From Actinoplanes aureus (GTDB lineage Bacteria > Actinomycetota > Actinomycetes > Mycobacteriales > Micromonosporaceae): a stretch of DNA of 64,000 nucleotides. The stretch covers positions 62,001 to 126,000 of the forward strand of contig NZ_JADQTO010000028.1 in the NCBI RefSeq assembly GCF_015704865.1, read 5' to 3'. The notes under the pieces are model-generated. The model had not been told where the DNA came from. It did no database searches and was given only the letters and a program-made list of their open reading frames with translations. Every line of letters starts with the position of its first letter. Position 1 is the first letter of the stretch. Of this stretch, positions 19,604-28,409 are shown piece by piece. Position numbers and translations under genes: made by a program.

Positions 19604-21871
19604 ATGATGAGACCGTCGTTGCGCTCCGCCTCCGCGGCCACAGTGGTTCTCATCATGTCGGCGGGCTGGTTCATCGTCGGCGCTGTGCTCGGCGTCCTGC
19701 ACCAGCCGCTCGGCTCGCCGATATGGCTGCTCTGGCCGTCCACGATCGGCGCGGTCGCCACCGCCACACTGGCCTGCGCCGTCGCCGCCCGCACCGGGCA
19801 GGGACCGGCCGCGGCGTTCTGGCAGCGGCTCGCGCTCACCACCGCGCTGCTCACCGCCGGCACCGCCGGGCAGGCGTACGACTGCGTCAGCACCGGGCAC
19901 CCGAACGAGATGGGGACGATCACCGCCGCGCTCTATCTGGGCGCGATCGGCGTCGGAATCCTCGCTCTGGTCCAGCTGCCCCGGCCGCGCCGCAGCTGGC
20001 GAGCCACCGTCTCGCTGTGCCTGGACATCGCCATCGTCGCGGTAGCCGCCACCATCATCATCACCCACTTCCTGGTGGCCACCTCGGCGCCCGGCGCCAA
20101 CGGCAACGCCGAGGCGACCATGCTCTTCGTGGTGCTGGCCGCGGCCTGCTCCGCCGTGGTCGCGGTGATCAAAGTGGGCGTCACCCGCAGCGGCGCGGTC
20201 AACCGGCGAGCGCTCTGGGCGCTCGCCCCGATCGGCCTGCTCGGCCCGCTCTCCTGGGCACTCGCGCCGCTGCTGGACAACCGGGCGTTCCTCAACCCGA
20301 CCGTGGTCACCCTGCCCACCGCCGGTCTGCTGATCGTCGCCGCGGCCCGGTTGCAGACCCTGGCCAACCTCGCTCCGGCCGGCGCGGCGGAGACCACCGA
20401 CCGGCCGGCCGGTCACCTCGGCATCGTGCGGCAGGTCAGCCCGGTGCCGTACGCGGCCGTCGCCATCGTGGCGGTCATGCTGACCGCGGTCACCCTCCGG
20501 GTCGGCCACCTGCCACCCGGCCTCGCCGGCGGCTCGGTGCTGCTCACCCTGCTCGTCCTGACCCGCCAGCTGGCCGCACTGTCGGACAACAACGCGCTGC
20601 TCGACCGCCTCGACTCCCAGGCACACCACGACGACCTCACCGGGCTGCCCAACCGGCGGCTGTTCACGGCCGGGCTGGGCCGTCGTACCGGCAGCACCAC
20701 GGTCGCCGTCTGCGACCTCGACGGGTTCGCCGCTCTCAACGACCGCCTGGGCGACGACGCCGGCGACGCCCTGTTGCGTGCCGCCGCCGAACGGGTCGCC
20801 GCGGTCGCCGGCCCGGACGGGGTCGCCGCCCGCCTGCTCGGCGACGAGTTCGGCCTGCTGCTGTCCGGCGACCGCACCGATGTCGCCGAGGCGCTGCTCC
20901 AGGCGTTCAATACACCGTTGCGGGTCGGCGGCCACGACCTGCTCGTCACCGTCACCGTCGGCGTCGCCACCGGGGACGGCCCGGCAGTACCCGATCTGCT
21001 GCGCCGCGCCGAACTGGCCCTGCAGGCCGCCAAACTGACCGGCACCAACCGGCACCGGGAGCACTCCCCCGAGCTGGACGCCACCGCCCAGCACCACGCC
21101 GAGCTCGCCGCCGCCCTGCGCCGCGGCCTCGACCACGGCGAGTTCCGGCTGCTCTACCAGCCCATCGTGGAACTGCCCAGCGGCGCCGTGATCGGCGTCG
21201 AGGCCCTGGTCCGCTGGCATCCCGCCGACGGTCCGGTGGTCTCGCCGGCCGAGTTCATCCCGGTCGCCGAACACAGCGGCCTGATCATCGACCTGGGCGC
21301 CTGGATCATCGACACCGCCTGCGCCGATGCCGCTGTCTGGCAGCACAGGCACGGCGCGAACAGCCCACGCGTCAACATCAACGTGTCGGCACGGCAGCTG
21401 CTCGACCCCGACCTGCCCGGCCTGGTCGCCGACGCTCTGCACCGGCACGGGCTGACGCCCGACCGGATCACCATCGAGATCACCGAGACCGCGGTCTTCG
21501 CGGGTGGCGCGGCGCTGAGCACCGTACGCGAGCTGCGCGACCTCGGCGTCGGCGTGGCCCTCGACGACTTCGGCACCGGCCACAGCTCGCTGACCCTGCT
21601 GCGCACCTGCCCGGTCACCACCCTCAAGGTGGACAAGTCGTTCATCGACGACCTGAACGGCACCGCTGAGCAGGAGGCCATCGCCACCTCGCTCAGCACC
21701 ATCGCCAGCACGCTCGGCCTGCGCGCCGTCGCCGAGGGCGTGGAGACCCTCGATCAGGCCACCCGCCTGCACGACCTCGGTTACCGGTACGCCCAGGGCT
21801 ACTACTTCGCCCGCCCGGCCCCCGCCGACCAGATCGACGCGGTCCTCAACGCTCCGGTGCCGGTCCGCTAG
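19604..21871 (+). CDS. Membrane GGDEF-EAL c-di-GMP protein
   Basis: 755-residue protein with about nine transmembrane helices (residues 10-330), a GGDEF domain (about 340-500) and a C-terminal EAL domain (about 510-755). The GGDEF signature is degenerate: the motif reads LLGDEF with the first Gly replaced by Leu, so synthesis may be lost and the domain may only bind GTP. The EAL domain keeps GVEALVRW, NVSARQL, EITETAVF and DDFGTGHSSL and is probably an active phosphodiesterase that breaks down c-di-GMP. ATG at 19604 chosen; the next codon is also ATG. Confidence 0.92.
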   Translation: MMRPSLRSASAATVVLIMSAGWFIVGAVLGVLHQPLGSPIWLLWPSTIGAVATATLACAVAARTGQGPAAAFWQRLALTTALLTAGTAGQAYDCVSTGHPNEMGTITAALYLGAIGVGILALVQLPRPRRSWRATVSLCLDIAIVAVAATIIITHFLVATSAPGANGNAEATMLFVVLAAACSAVVAVIKVGVTRSGAVNRRALWALAPIGLLGPLSWALAPLLDNRAFLNPTVVTLPTAGLLIVAAARLQTLANLAPAGAAETTDRPAGHLGIVRQVSPVPYAAVAIVAVMLTAVTLRVGHLPPGLAGGSVLLTLLVLTRQLAALSDNNALLDRLDSQAHHDDLTGLPNRRLFTAGLGRRTGSTTVAVCDLDGFAALNDRLGDDAGDALLRAAAERVAAVAGPDGVAARLLGDEFGLLLSGDRTDVAEALLQAFNTPLRVGGHDLLVTVTVGVATGDGPAVPDLLRRAELALQAAKLTGTNRHREHSPELDATAQHHAELAAALRRGLDHGEFRLLYQPIVELPSGAVIGVEALVRWHPADGPVVSPAEFIPVAEHSGLIIDLGAWIIDTACADAAVWQHRHGANSPRVNINVSARQLLDPDLPGLVADALHRHGLTPDRITIEITETAVFAGGAALSTVRELRDLGVGVALDDFGTGHSSLTLLRTCPVTTLKVDKSFIDDLNGTAEQEAIATSLSTIASTLGLRAVAEGVETLDQATRLHDLGYRYAQGYYFARPAPADQIDAVLNAPVPVR

Positions 21872-21882
21872 TCTCGCCCGGC

Positions 21883-23064
21883 TCAGCCGGCCGCCTCGTC
21901 CTCCGGCTCGGTGACCCAGGCGGAGAAGACCGGCACCCCGTGCCACGGGCCGGGCTGGTCGGTGACCGCGACCACCGCATACGGATGGGCGAACCGCAGC
22001 TCGGCGAACCGCACCGGCCGCTCCTCCGGCATCGACGTCAGCGTGGCGAACCCGGTGACCGCGGCCGCCTCGAACCCGTACCGGCCGAACCGGGCCGTCG
22101 CCGCCTGCTTCGCCTCGAAGTCGCAGTGGAAGCCGACCAGCTGCTCCAGCACTCGGGTGGCCGCTCCGAAACCGAGCTCCGGCGCGGACAGGTCGTGGTC
22201 GCTGGTGGCCGACCAGGCCGGCAACACCGCGCTGACCTGTTCGGCGTCGTGCATCGCCGCGGTCTTCTCCCGGATGCTCCACAGCTGACCGTCGCCGAGC
22301 GGCAGGTCGAACAGCGAGGTCCGCTCGGCCGCCGGCCCACCGGTGACGGCGTCCCGGCCGATCTCGTACGCCGCGGCGATCACCCGATCCGGCGGCACGT
22401 CCCCGGCCGCCGCCACCGACACCACCCGCACCTGCGCCCCCGACTCGGCATCGGTGGCCGGAGCGGCGTGCACGATCACCTCACCGGCGTGCCGCGACGT
22501 CGCCACGAACGCCCGGTGCCCGAAGCGCGGAGTACGCAGCACCCGGGTGAGCCGCGACGCCCAGGGCCCGCCCAGCGTCTCGGCCGGCCCGACCTCGAAC
22601 GGGGTGTCCCAGCTCAGCCTGGTCGCCAGCGCGCTGGCCAGCAGCAGCACCACCTGCGGCGTCAGCTCGATGGGGAACCTGTCGATCAGGCCGAAGGTGT
22701 GCTCGCGCGCCCACCGGTCCAGCGCGGCCTGATCCGGTAACGGGCCGACCTCGGTGGCCGCCGGCAGCCCGGCCCGCCAGCCCTCCAGCCGCCGCGGATC
22801 GACGCGACCCTCCGCATGCCAGACCGCGGTGGCCGCTGCGACCAGTGGATGCGGCTTCGTCAGCAGCGCGGACGCCACCGATGCCGCCTCGGCGGGCCGC
22901 ACACCGAGCACTTCGGCCAGTTCGTCACCGGCGGGCTCGGCGGACGCGGTCAGCGCCAGCAGCAGCCACGCCCCCAGCGGGGAGGCCACGTGATGCCGGG
23001 CACCCGCGGTCGTGTGAAGCCGCTGCGCGTAGCGGCCCAGGGCCGGAATCCACTCGTCGGTCAT
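21883..23064 (-). CDS. Serpin-like protein
   Basis: 393-residue protein with the layout of a serpin. An N-terminal SPLGAWLLLALTASA...DELAEVLG segment (28-54) matches serpin helix B and the following helix. LTPQVVLLLASALATRLSWDTPFEV (134-158) matches strand s3A. Near the C-terminus RYGFEAAAVTGF (328-339) aligns with the hinge of the reactive-centre loop, usually GTEAAAAT, and is followed by a loop and FAELRFAHPYAVVAV like the conserved C-terminal strands. There is no signal peptide, so it is cytoplasmic. The hinge Thr is Phe, so inhibitory activity is uncertain. The shorter ATG (23064) is preferred over an upstream start at 23124. Confidence 0.7.
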   Translation of the reverse strand: MTDEWIPALGRYAQRLHTTAGARHHVASPLGAWLLLALTASAEPAGDELAEVLGVRPAEAASVASALLTKPHPLVAAATAVWHAEGRVDPRRLEGWRAGLPAATEVGPLPDQAALDRWAREHTFGLIDRFPIELTPQVVLLLASALATRLSWDTPFEVGPAETLGGPWASRLTRVLRTPRFGHRAFVATSRHAGEVIVHAAPATDAESGAQVRVVSVAAAGDVPPDRVIAAAYEIGRDAVTGGPAAERTSLFDLPLGDGQLWSIREKTAAMHDAEQVSAVLPAWSATSDHDLSAPELGFGAATRVLEQLVGFHCDFEAKQAATARFGRYGFEAAAVTGFATLTSMPEERPVRFAELRFAHPYAVVAVTDQPGPWHGVPVFSAWVTEPEDEAAG

Positions 23065-23152
23065 GCCGGCCAAAGCTATCCACGATCGCCACGCCCGTCC
23101 AACCCAGGTGACGCCACGATTCAAGGAGCCGGTCGCGGGTACGGTTCCGGGC

Positions 23153-23413
23153 GTGATCGTTTTCTGCCCGGAGTGCGGTGCGCCAGGCGTACCTCTGATG
23201 TTCGGTCTGCCCGTGCCGGAGGCACGCGAGGCCGCCGAGGAGGGTGAGCTGGCGCTGGGCGGCTGTGTCGTCTCCGCTGATCCGCCGAATTGGCAGTGCC
23301 CCCGGCGGCATCGCTGGCGCGACGCCGACGAACAGGCCTGGGAGGAGCGGCTCCAGTCGGTTCTGGAGGCACACGGCTACCGCGAGTCCGGCCCATTATT
23401 GCCGGACGTATGA
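23153..23413 (+). CDS. Small CPxCG zinc-ribbon protein
   Basis: 86-residue protein. CPECG near the N-terminus and WQC in the middle supply cysteines, with His residues at QCPRRHRW, suggesting one zinc ribbon. It resembles a group of short actinobacterial proteins with the pattern CP.CG...FGLP...EGELALGGCVV. Function unknown. A GTG start at 23153 was chosen because the CPECG unit then starts near the N-terminus; the frame is open upstream to 23063. It is divergent from the serpin-like gene. Confidence 0.6.
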   Translation: MIVFCPECGAPGVPLMFGLPVPEAREAAEEGELALGGCVVSADPPNWQCPRRHRWRDADEQAWEERLQSVLEAHGYRESGPLLPDV

Positions 23414-23497
23414 AAAATCCCGTCATTGTCCGGTCTTGCCGATAACTGCCCGCATAGCGGCCCTAGGTGAGAATGCACCGCAAATACATCGACCGGA

Positions 23498-23526
23498 TTG
23501 ATAGTCGATCACCTCGTTGTTATCGT
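23498..23526 (+). promoter_or_regulatory. Housekeeping-type promoter (TTGATA-N17-TATCGT)
   Basis: TTGATA at 23498-23503 and TATCGT at 23521-23526 are 17 bases apart, a good SigA-type match. It would drive the sugar-binding lipoprotein gene with a leader of roughly 44 bases. Confidence 0.5.
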
Positions 23527-23576
23527 TCACACCGCTCAGCGACAATCCCGTAACGCGCTCGCATGGGAGTCCGGCA

Positions 23577-24560
23577 ATGCACAGACGTTCCTTCGTGCTG
23601 CTCAGCGCGGCCGGCCTCGGCTCGATGCTCACCGGGTGCGGCGACGACGACGAGGGCTTCGATATCAAGAACGCGCCCACCGGGCCGATCGTTCTCGGCT
23701 TCTCGCAGGTCGGCTCGGAAAGCGGATGGCGCCTGGCCAACACGAAATCAATTCAGAAGGCTGCCGAGTATCGCGACATCCAGCTGAGGTTCGACAACGC
23801 CGAGGGCGACCAGGAACGGCAGATCGCGGCCCTTCAGTCGTACATCGACGCCCGGGTCAGCGTCATCGCCTTCTCGCCGGTGGTCGAGTCCGGCTGGGAC
23901 GGCGTGCTCGGGCGGGCCCGGGACGCCGGGATCCCGGTGGTGCTCACCGACCGGCTCATCGACTCCAAGGACGAGTCGCTCTACGTCTGCTCGATCGGGG
24001 CGGAGTTCGTCTCCGAGGGCAACCTCGCCGCCCTCTACCTGGGGCACGACTACGTCGCGGCGAAACGTCCGATCAAGGTCGTGGAGATCCTCGGCACACC
24101 GGACTCCACCCCCACGAAGCAACGCTCGGAGGGCTTCGCCGCCACCGCCGCCAAGGAGAAGAAACTCCAGGTCGTCGACCAGGAGACCGGCAACTGGAGC
24201 AAGGCGGGCGGTGCGGCGGCCATGCGCAAGCTGCTCCGCCGCAACCCCGACCTGGACGCCGTGTTCGCCCAGAACGACGAGATGGGACTCGGCGCCGTCC
24301 CGGTGCTGGAGGAGGCCGGCCGGGAACCGGGCAACAAGACGCGCATCGTCACCGTGGACGCCACGAAGGCAGGCCTGCAGGGACTGGTCGACGGCAAGCT
24401 GAACTACGTCGTCGAGTGCAGCCCGGTCATCGGCAACCTGCTGATGGACGTGGTCGTCGACCTCTTCCACGGCGGCTCGGTGAACAAGCGCATCGCCTCG
24501 GAGAAGGCGGTCTTCAACAAGCAGTCCGCCGCCGACGCGCTGCCCGACCGCCCGTATTAG
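23577..24560 (+). CDS. YtfQ-type sugar-binding lipoprotein
   Basis: 327-residue periplasmic-binding-protein-fold lipoprotein. The signal ends at a lipobox LTGC (C21). The mature part has the pattern of galactofuranose-binding YtfQ: GFSQVGSESGWRLANTKS, then VIAFSPVVESGWDGVL, VVLTDRLID and VFAQNDEMGLGAV. It should capture a furanose or pyranose sugar at the cell surface. No permease or ATPase gene is near, so it must feed a transporter encoded elsewhere or act as a sensor. It ends overlapping by four bases the stop of convergent rluB. A SigA-like promoter lies upstream. Confidence 0.88.
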   Translation: MHRRSFVLLSAAGLGSMLTGCGDDDEGFDIKNAPTGPIVLGFSQVGSESGWRLANTKSIQKAAEYRDIQLRFDNAEGDQERQIAALQSYIDARVSVIAFSPVVESGWDGVLGRARDAGIPVVLTDRLIDSKDESLYVCSIGAEFVSEGNLAALYLGHDYVAAKRPIKVVEILGTPDSTPTKQRSEGFAATAAKEKKLQVVDQETGNWSKAGGAAAMRKLLRRNPDLDAVFAQNDEMGLGAVPVLEEAGREPGNKTRIVTVDATKAGLQGLVDGKLNYVVECSPVIGNLLMDVVVDLFHGGSVNKRIASEKAVFNKQSAADALPDRPY

Positions 24561-25301
24561 TCGCCGTCGCCGACGGCCTTGAACAGGGCGGCGACCTCGG
24601 CGTTGGACAGGTGCCGGAAGCCACCCGGGCGCAGGTCGCCGAGCCGGATCGGGCCCACCGCCGTACGGATCAGCCGGGTCACCGGGTGCCCGACCGCGTC
24701 CATCATCCGCCGCACGATGTGCTTGCGGCCCTCGTGCAGGACGATCTCCACCTGCGCGGTCTTGCCGATCGCGTCGACCAGCCGGAAGCTGTCCACCTTC
24801 GCCGGGCCGTCCTCCAGCACGACGCCGGCCTGCAGGGCGCGGCCCACGCTGCGCGGCAGCGGGCCGACCACCTCGGCCAGGTAGGTCTTGGAGATCTCGT
24901 AGGACGGGTGCATCAGCTTGTGCGCCAGCCCGCCGTCGTTGGTGAACAGCAGCAGGCCCTCGGACTCGGCGTCGAGCCGGCCGACGTGGAACAGCCGCTG
25001 CTCGAAGTTCGCCCCGAGGAAGTCGGCGAGCTCGGTGCGGCCCTTCTCGTCGTCGAGGCTGGAGACGACGCCGCGCGGCTTGTTCAACGCGACGTAGACC
25101 AGCTTGGTGTTGGTGATCACCCGCTGCCCGTCGACGTGAATCTCCGCGGTGGCGGGGTCGACCTTGTCGCCGAGCCGGGCGACCCGGCCGTTGACGGTGA
25201 CACGCCGCCGGAAGATCAGATCTTCGCAGGCGCGCCGGGATCCAACACCGGCCGCCGCCAGGACTTTCTGGAGGCGTTCGGCGGTGTCAGCCTGAGGCAT
25301 C
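24557..25301 (-). CDS. rluB: 23S rRNA pseudouridine synthase RluB
   Basis: 247-residue enzyme making pseudouridine in 23S rRNA. An N-terminal S4 RNA-binding domain (LQKVLAAAGVGSRRACEDLI) is followed by the RsuA/RluB catalytic domain with the active-site Asp in GRLDAESEGLLLFTND. LNKPRGVVSS and GRKHIVRRMMDAVGHPV are also typical. ATG at 25301 was chosen, with GGAAGAAG upstream; it overlaps the end of scpB by 15 bases, so translation is probably coupled. It is the last gene of the scpA-scpB-rluB operon, the usual order in actinobacteria. Confidence 0.93.
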
Positions 25302-26348
25302 GAGTACTTCTTCCACATCGTCGGGCAGGAACGGAGCGAGCGGCGGCAACTGGTCGACCGAGTTGAGGCCGAGCTTCTCGAGGAACAGGGTCGTCGTCCG
25401 GTACAGGTATGCCCCGGTTTCCGGCTCCGTGCCGCACTCCTCGATCAGGCCGCGAGTGACCAGCGTACGCATCACTCCGTCACAGTTCACACCGCGGATG
25501 GCCGAGATGCGCGAGCGGGTCACCGGTTGCTTGTAAGCGACTACCGACAGTGTCTCCAGCGCGGCCTGGGTCAGCCGCACCGACTGCCCGTCCAGCACGA
25601 AGCGTTCCACGTACGCGGCGTACTCCGGCCGGGTGTAGAGCCGCCAGCCGCCGGCCGCGCGCCGCAGGTCGATGCCGTGACCGGCCGCGGTGTAGCGCGC
25701 CGAGATGTTCTCCAGCGTGCGCGCCACGCGCTCCACCGGCTCCTCCATCACCTGGGCGAGCTGAAGCTCGCCCACCGGCTCATCAACCACCAGCATGATC
25801 GATTCCAGGGCCGCCGCCAGCTCGGCGTCATCAAGAACCGCGGTGGTACGCGCGAAACCGTCCCCAACCGCATCCAGGTCGTCCCGCTCCCCCCGGGCCT
25901 GGGCAGGCACGGTGCGCTGGGCAGGGGCCGGCGCCGAAACGCCGGTGGGTTCCGCCGCACCGGCCTCGCCGGTGTGCACCGGCGCGTCCACCGGGAACGC
26001 CTCGCCCTCCTCGCCGTCCTCGTCCTCGCCGTCCTCGTTCTCGGCGTCCTCGACCGACTCGGGCAGCGGCAGTTCCGGCTCCGGCTCGACGTCGGTCGGC
26101 TCCGGCTCCTCCTCGTCGTCGTCCTCGGGCATCTCGTGCGGTGCGTCGATCGCCACGATCGGCGCCACGTCGTGACCCCGCTCACCGGCGCCCTCGCCCG
26201 GTTCCACGTCCGGCTCGTCGGTTCCGGTCTCCGCTTCGGCCTCGGCCTCCGCCTGGTACTCCCGGTCCGGTTCGCGGTGGCGTTCCCACGGCGGCACCCA
26301 AGCGGCCGCCTGCGCCGCCAGCGAATCGGGACGCTGCTCGCTGCTCAC
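25287..26348 (-). CDS. scpB: Chromosome segregation protein ScpB
   Basis: 353-residue subunit of the SMC-ScpA-ScpB condensin complex. The C-terminal half holds the paired winged helices: ELAAALESIMLVVDEPVGELQLAQVM, then LETLSVVAYKQPVTRSRISAIRGVNCDGVMRTL. The N-terminal about 170 residues are a low-complexity, very acidic extension (runs of Glu/Asp/Pro) not present in short ScpB proteins. Start overlaps the scpA stop by four bases (ATGA), and its end overlaps rluB, so all three are translationally coupled. Confidence 0.93.
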   Translation of the reverse strand: MSSEQRPDSLAAQAAAWVPPWERHREPDREYQAEAEAEAETGTDEPDVEPGEGAGERGHDVAPIVAIDAPHEMPEDDDEEEPEPTDVEPEPELPLPESVEDAENEDGEDEDGEEGEAFPVDAPVHTGEAGAAEPTGVSAPAPAQRTVPAQARGERDDLDAVGDGFARTTAVLDDAELAAALESIMLVVDEPVGELQLAQVMEEPVERVARTLENISARYTAAGHGIDLRRAAGGWRLYTRPEYAAYVERFVLDGQSVRLTQAALETLSVVAYKQPVTRSRISAIRGVNCDGVMRTLVTRGLIEECGTEPETGAYLYRTTTLFLEKLGLNSVDQLPPLAPFLPDDVEEVLDASG

Positions 26349-27415
26349 GTTGTCTCCTCCACCGCCGACGATCCACCGGCCGGACCGTCACCCACGCCAA
26401 GATCACCATCGGACCGGGGCGCGTCAAGCTCAGCCGGGATAGTTTCGTCCGAACCGGTGGCCTTTGCGGCATCATCGGCGCCGTCCGGAGCCGGTTTGCT
26501 GCCCTCGTAGTCGTCGATGTCCAGTTCATCGCCCGCGTCGTCGCCGCCGATCCAGCGAACGGTCAGCTCGTCCAGCGACACCGGCTGCTCGAATTCGATC
26601 AGCCCCTCGCGGTAGAGCTCCAGCAGCGCCAGGAACCGGGCCACCACTTCCAGGGTGTTCTCGCAGTCGGCGACCAGCAGGCTGAAGGTGGCCACCCCGG
26701 CCCGGTGGAGCCGATCGCGCAGCAGGGTGGCGTGCTCGCGGACGCTGACGCGTACCTGATGGATGTGGGCGATCGAGACCTGCGGCGGGCCCGGCTTGGG
26801 CAGGAACTGCTTGAGCGCGAACTTCAGCAGGCGCTCCGGGCCGATGCCCAGGACCAGTTCGGGGAGCGCTTCGGCGTACCTCGGCTCCAGCGAGACCATC
26901 CGCGGCCAGCGACGCGCCCCGGCGGCCTCGAGCTCCGCGATGTGCGCGGCCGCCTCCTTGTAGGCCTTGTACTGCAGCAGCCGGGCGAACAGCAGGTCGC
27001 GCGCCTCCAGCAGGGCGAGGTCCTCCTCGTCCTCGACCTCGGCGGCGGGCAGCAGCCGGGCCGCCTTGAGGTCGAGCAGGGTCGCGGCGACCAGCAGGAA
27101 CTCGCTGGCCTCGCCGAGGTCCCAGTCGTCGCCCATGGCCCGGATGTACGCGATGAAGTCATCGGTGACCTGGTGCAGCGCCACCTCGGTGACGTCCAGC
27201 TTGTGCTTGCCGATCAGCTGGAGCAGCAGGTCGAACGGGCCGGTGAAGTTGTCCAGCCGCACGGTGAACCCGCCGGAGTCGACCTCCGCCGGGACGATCT
27301 CGGCGGCGTCATCGGGCCCCGGCGGCTCGACGACCGCACCGGATGGCGACTGGGCAGGCTCTTCAGGCACGTGCCGACCGTAGACCATGCCGGTCACAAG
27401 CTGATCCTGGCTCAC
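26345..27415 (-). CDS. scpA: Segregation and condensation protein ScpA
   Basis: 356-residue kleisin that bridges the SMC heads. The conserved N-terminal domain starts at FTVRLDNFTGPFDLLLQLIGKHKLDVTEVAL and continues to the C-terminal winged helix (LEVVARFLALLELYREGLIEFEQ). Residues 1-45 and the acidic C-terminal 60 residues are poorly conserved. GTG at 27415 is used, but an ATG at 27388 is equally possible as neither has a good ribosome-binding site. It is first of scpA-scpB-rluB; its usual upstream neighbour parA is 9 kb away because island 1 is inserted. Confidence 0.93.
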   Translation of the reverse strand: MSQDQLVTGMVYGRHVPEEPAQSPSGAVVEPPGPDDAAEIVPAEVDSGGFTVRLDNFTGPFDLLLQLIGKHKLDVTEVALHQVTDDFIAYIRAMGDDWDLGEASEFLLVAATLLDLKAARLLPAAEVEDEEDLALLEARDLLFARLLQYKAYKEAAAHIAELEAAGARRWPRMVSLEPRYAEALPELVLGIGPERLLKFALKQFLPKPGPPQVSIAHIHQVRVSVREHATLLRDRLHRAGVATFSLLVADCENTLEVVARFLALLELYREGLIEFEQPVSLDELTVRWIGGDDAGDELDIDDYEGSKPAPDGADDAAKATGSDETIPAELDAPRSDGDLGVGDGPAGGSSAVEETT

Positions 27416-27473
27416 GCAGTCAGTAACGTCGCAACCCGTGACCGGTTGCTGCCGGCCCGGTTACGCTGCCGCG

Positions 27474-27992
27474 ATGCGGTCACTGATCTCTCCACGCCTC
27501 CTGCTGCGCGAGTGGGAGGAAAAGGACGCCGACTTCATTCTCGACATGTACTCCCGCCAGGAGGTCTTCCGCTTCCTGGGCTCGAACCCACAAGCGGTAC
27601 GCGATCACGACGGGGCGCTGGCGAAACTGGCCCGCTGGCGCGACCGTCAGGACGAGCGGCACGCGGTCTGGGCCATCCAGGACCGGCGCAGCGGGCGCCT
27701 GCTCGGCACCGCGTTACTGGTCCGGCTGATGGCCTCCGGCGATCCGATGGAGCCGGCCGATGAGACCGAGATCGGCTGGCACCTGCACCCGGACGCCTGG
27801 GGCAACGGTTACGCCACCGAGGCGGCGAACGCGGTGCTGGCGTACGCGGCCCGGATGGGTCTGCCAACGGTGCTCGCGGTCAGCTACCCGGAGAACACGG
27901 CCTCGCAGGCGGTCTGCCGCCGCCTGGGGATGCGCCATCTGGGCCAGACCGATCGGTACTACAACCTGACCTGCGAACTCTTCACCACGTAG
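27474..27992 (+). CDS. GNAT acetyltransferase (RimJ/RimL type)
   Basis: 172-residue N-acetyltransferase of the RimJ/RimL subgroup: an N-terminal TPRLLLRE-like start (SPRLLLREWEEKD), acetyl-CoA region HPDAWGNGYATEAANAVLAYAA and the C-terminal SQAVCRRLGMRHLG. It acetylates an unknown amine, perhaps a small molecule or protein N-terminus. Divergent from scpA with only 58 bases between, so the promoters overlap. A strong hairpin follows the stop. Confidence 0.88.
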   Translation: MRSLISPRLLLREWEEKDADFILDMYSRQEVFRFLGSNPQAVRDHDGALAKLARWRDRQDERHAVWAIQDRRSGRLLGTALLVRLMASGDPMEPADETEIGWHLHPDAWGNGYATEAANAVLAYAARMGLPTVLAVSYPENTASQAVCRRLGMRHLGQTDRYYNLTCELFTT

Positions 27993-27995
27993 CAG

Positions 27996-28025
27996 TCGGG
28001 CCGCCGCCTTCCGACGGCGGCCCGA
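27996..28025. terminator. Strong hairpin terminator
   Basis: An 11-bp perfect stem (27996-28006 with 28015-28025; arm TCGGGCCGCCG) with an 8-base loop lies between the GNAT gene and the convergent lysine-rich gene, likely ending both transcripts. Confidence 0.75.
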
Positions 28026-28029
28026 TGCG

Positions 28030-28230
28030 TCACTTCTTCTTCGAGTCCTTCTTGGACTTCGGAGCCTTGACCTTCGCGCTCTTGTCGCTCTTGGCCTTCG
28101 CCTCGACCTTGGCGGCCTTGTCCTTGGCCTTGACCTTGTCCTTGGCCTTGACCGTGGACTTGGCGGCCTTGACCTTCACGTCGTCCTTGGCCTTCGCGGC
28201 CTTGACCTTCACGTCGTCTTTCTTCGCCAT
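28030..28230 (-). CDS. Lysine-rich histone-H1-like mini-protein
   Basis: 66-residue protein, nearly half Lys, with Ala, Asp and Val as the other main residues and no aromatic residues. It has near-repeats of DDVKVKAAK (residues 5-13 and 16-24) and several KAKDK units, ending SKKDSKKK. It resembles tails of histone H1 and of actinobacterial HupS/Lsr2-type proteins and probably binds DNA, RNA or another polyanion such as polyphosphate. No catalytic or structured domain. An AGGGAGG lies just before the ATG and supports expression. Confidence 0.65.
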   Translation of the reverse strand: MAKKDDVKVKAAKAKDDVKVKAAKSTVKAKDKVKAKDKAAKVEAKAKSDKSAKVKAPKSKKDSKKK

Positions 28231-28409
28231 ACGGGCCTCCCTCCGATCGACACCGCGCGACCGAGCGGCCCGCGCTCCGTGACTGTAAACGTGATCAACA
28301 AACCCCGGGTTTGCGTGGCGGAATTGAGATGTTCACCATTCGTTTTTTCGCCTCATCTGGCACAGTTGACGCACCGCTGTCGGCTCATCAGGCGGCATAA
28401 GGTTGGTCG

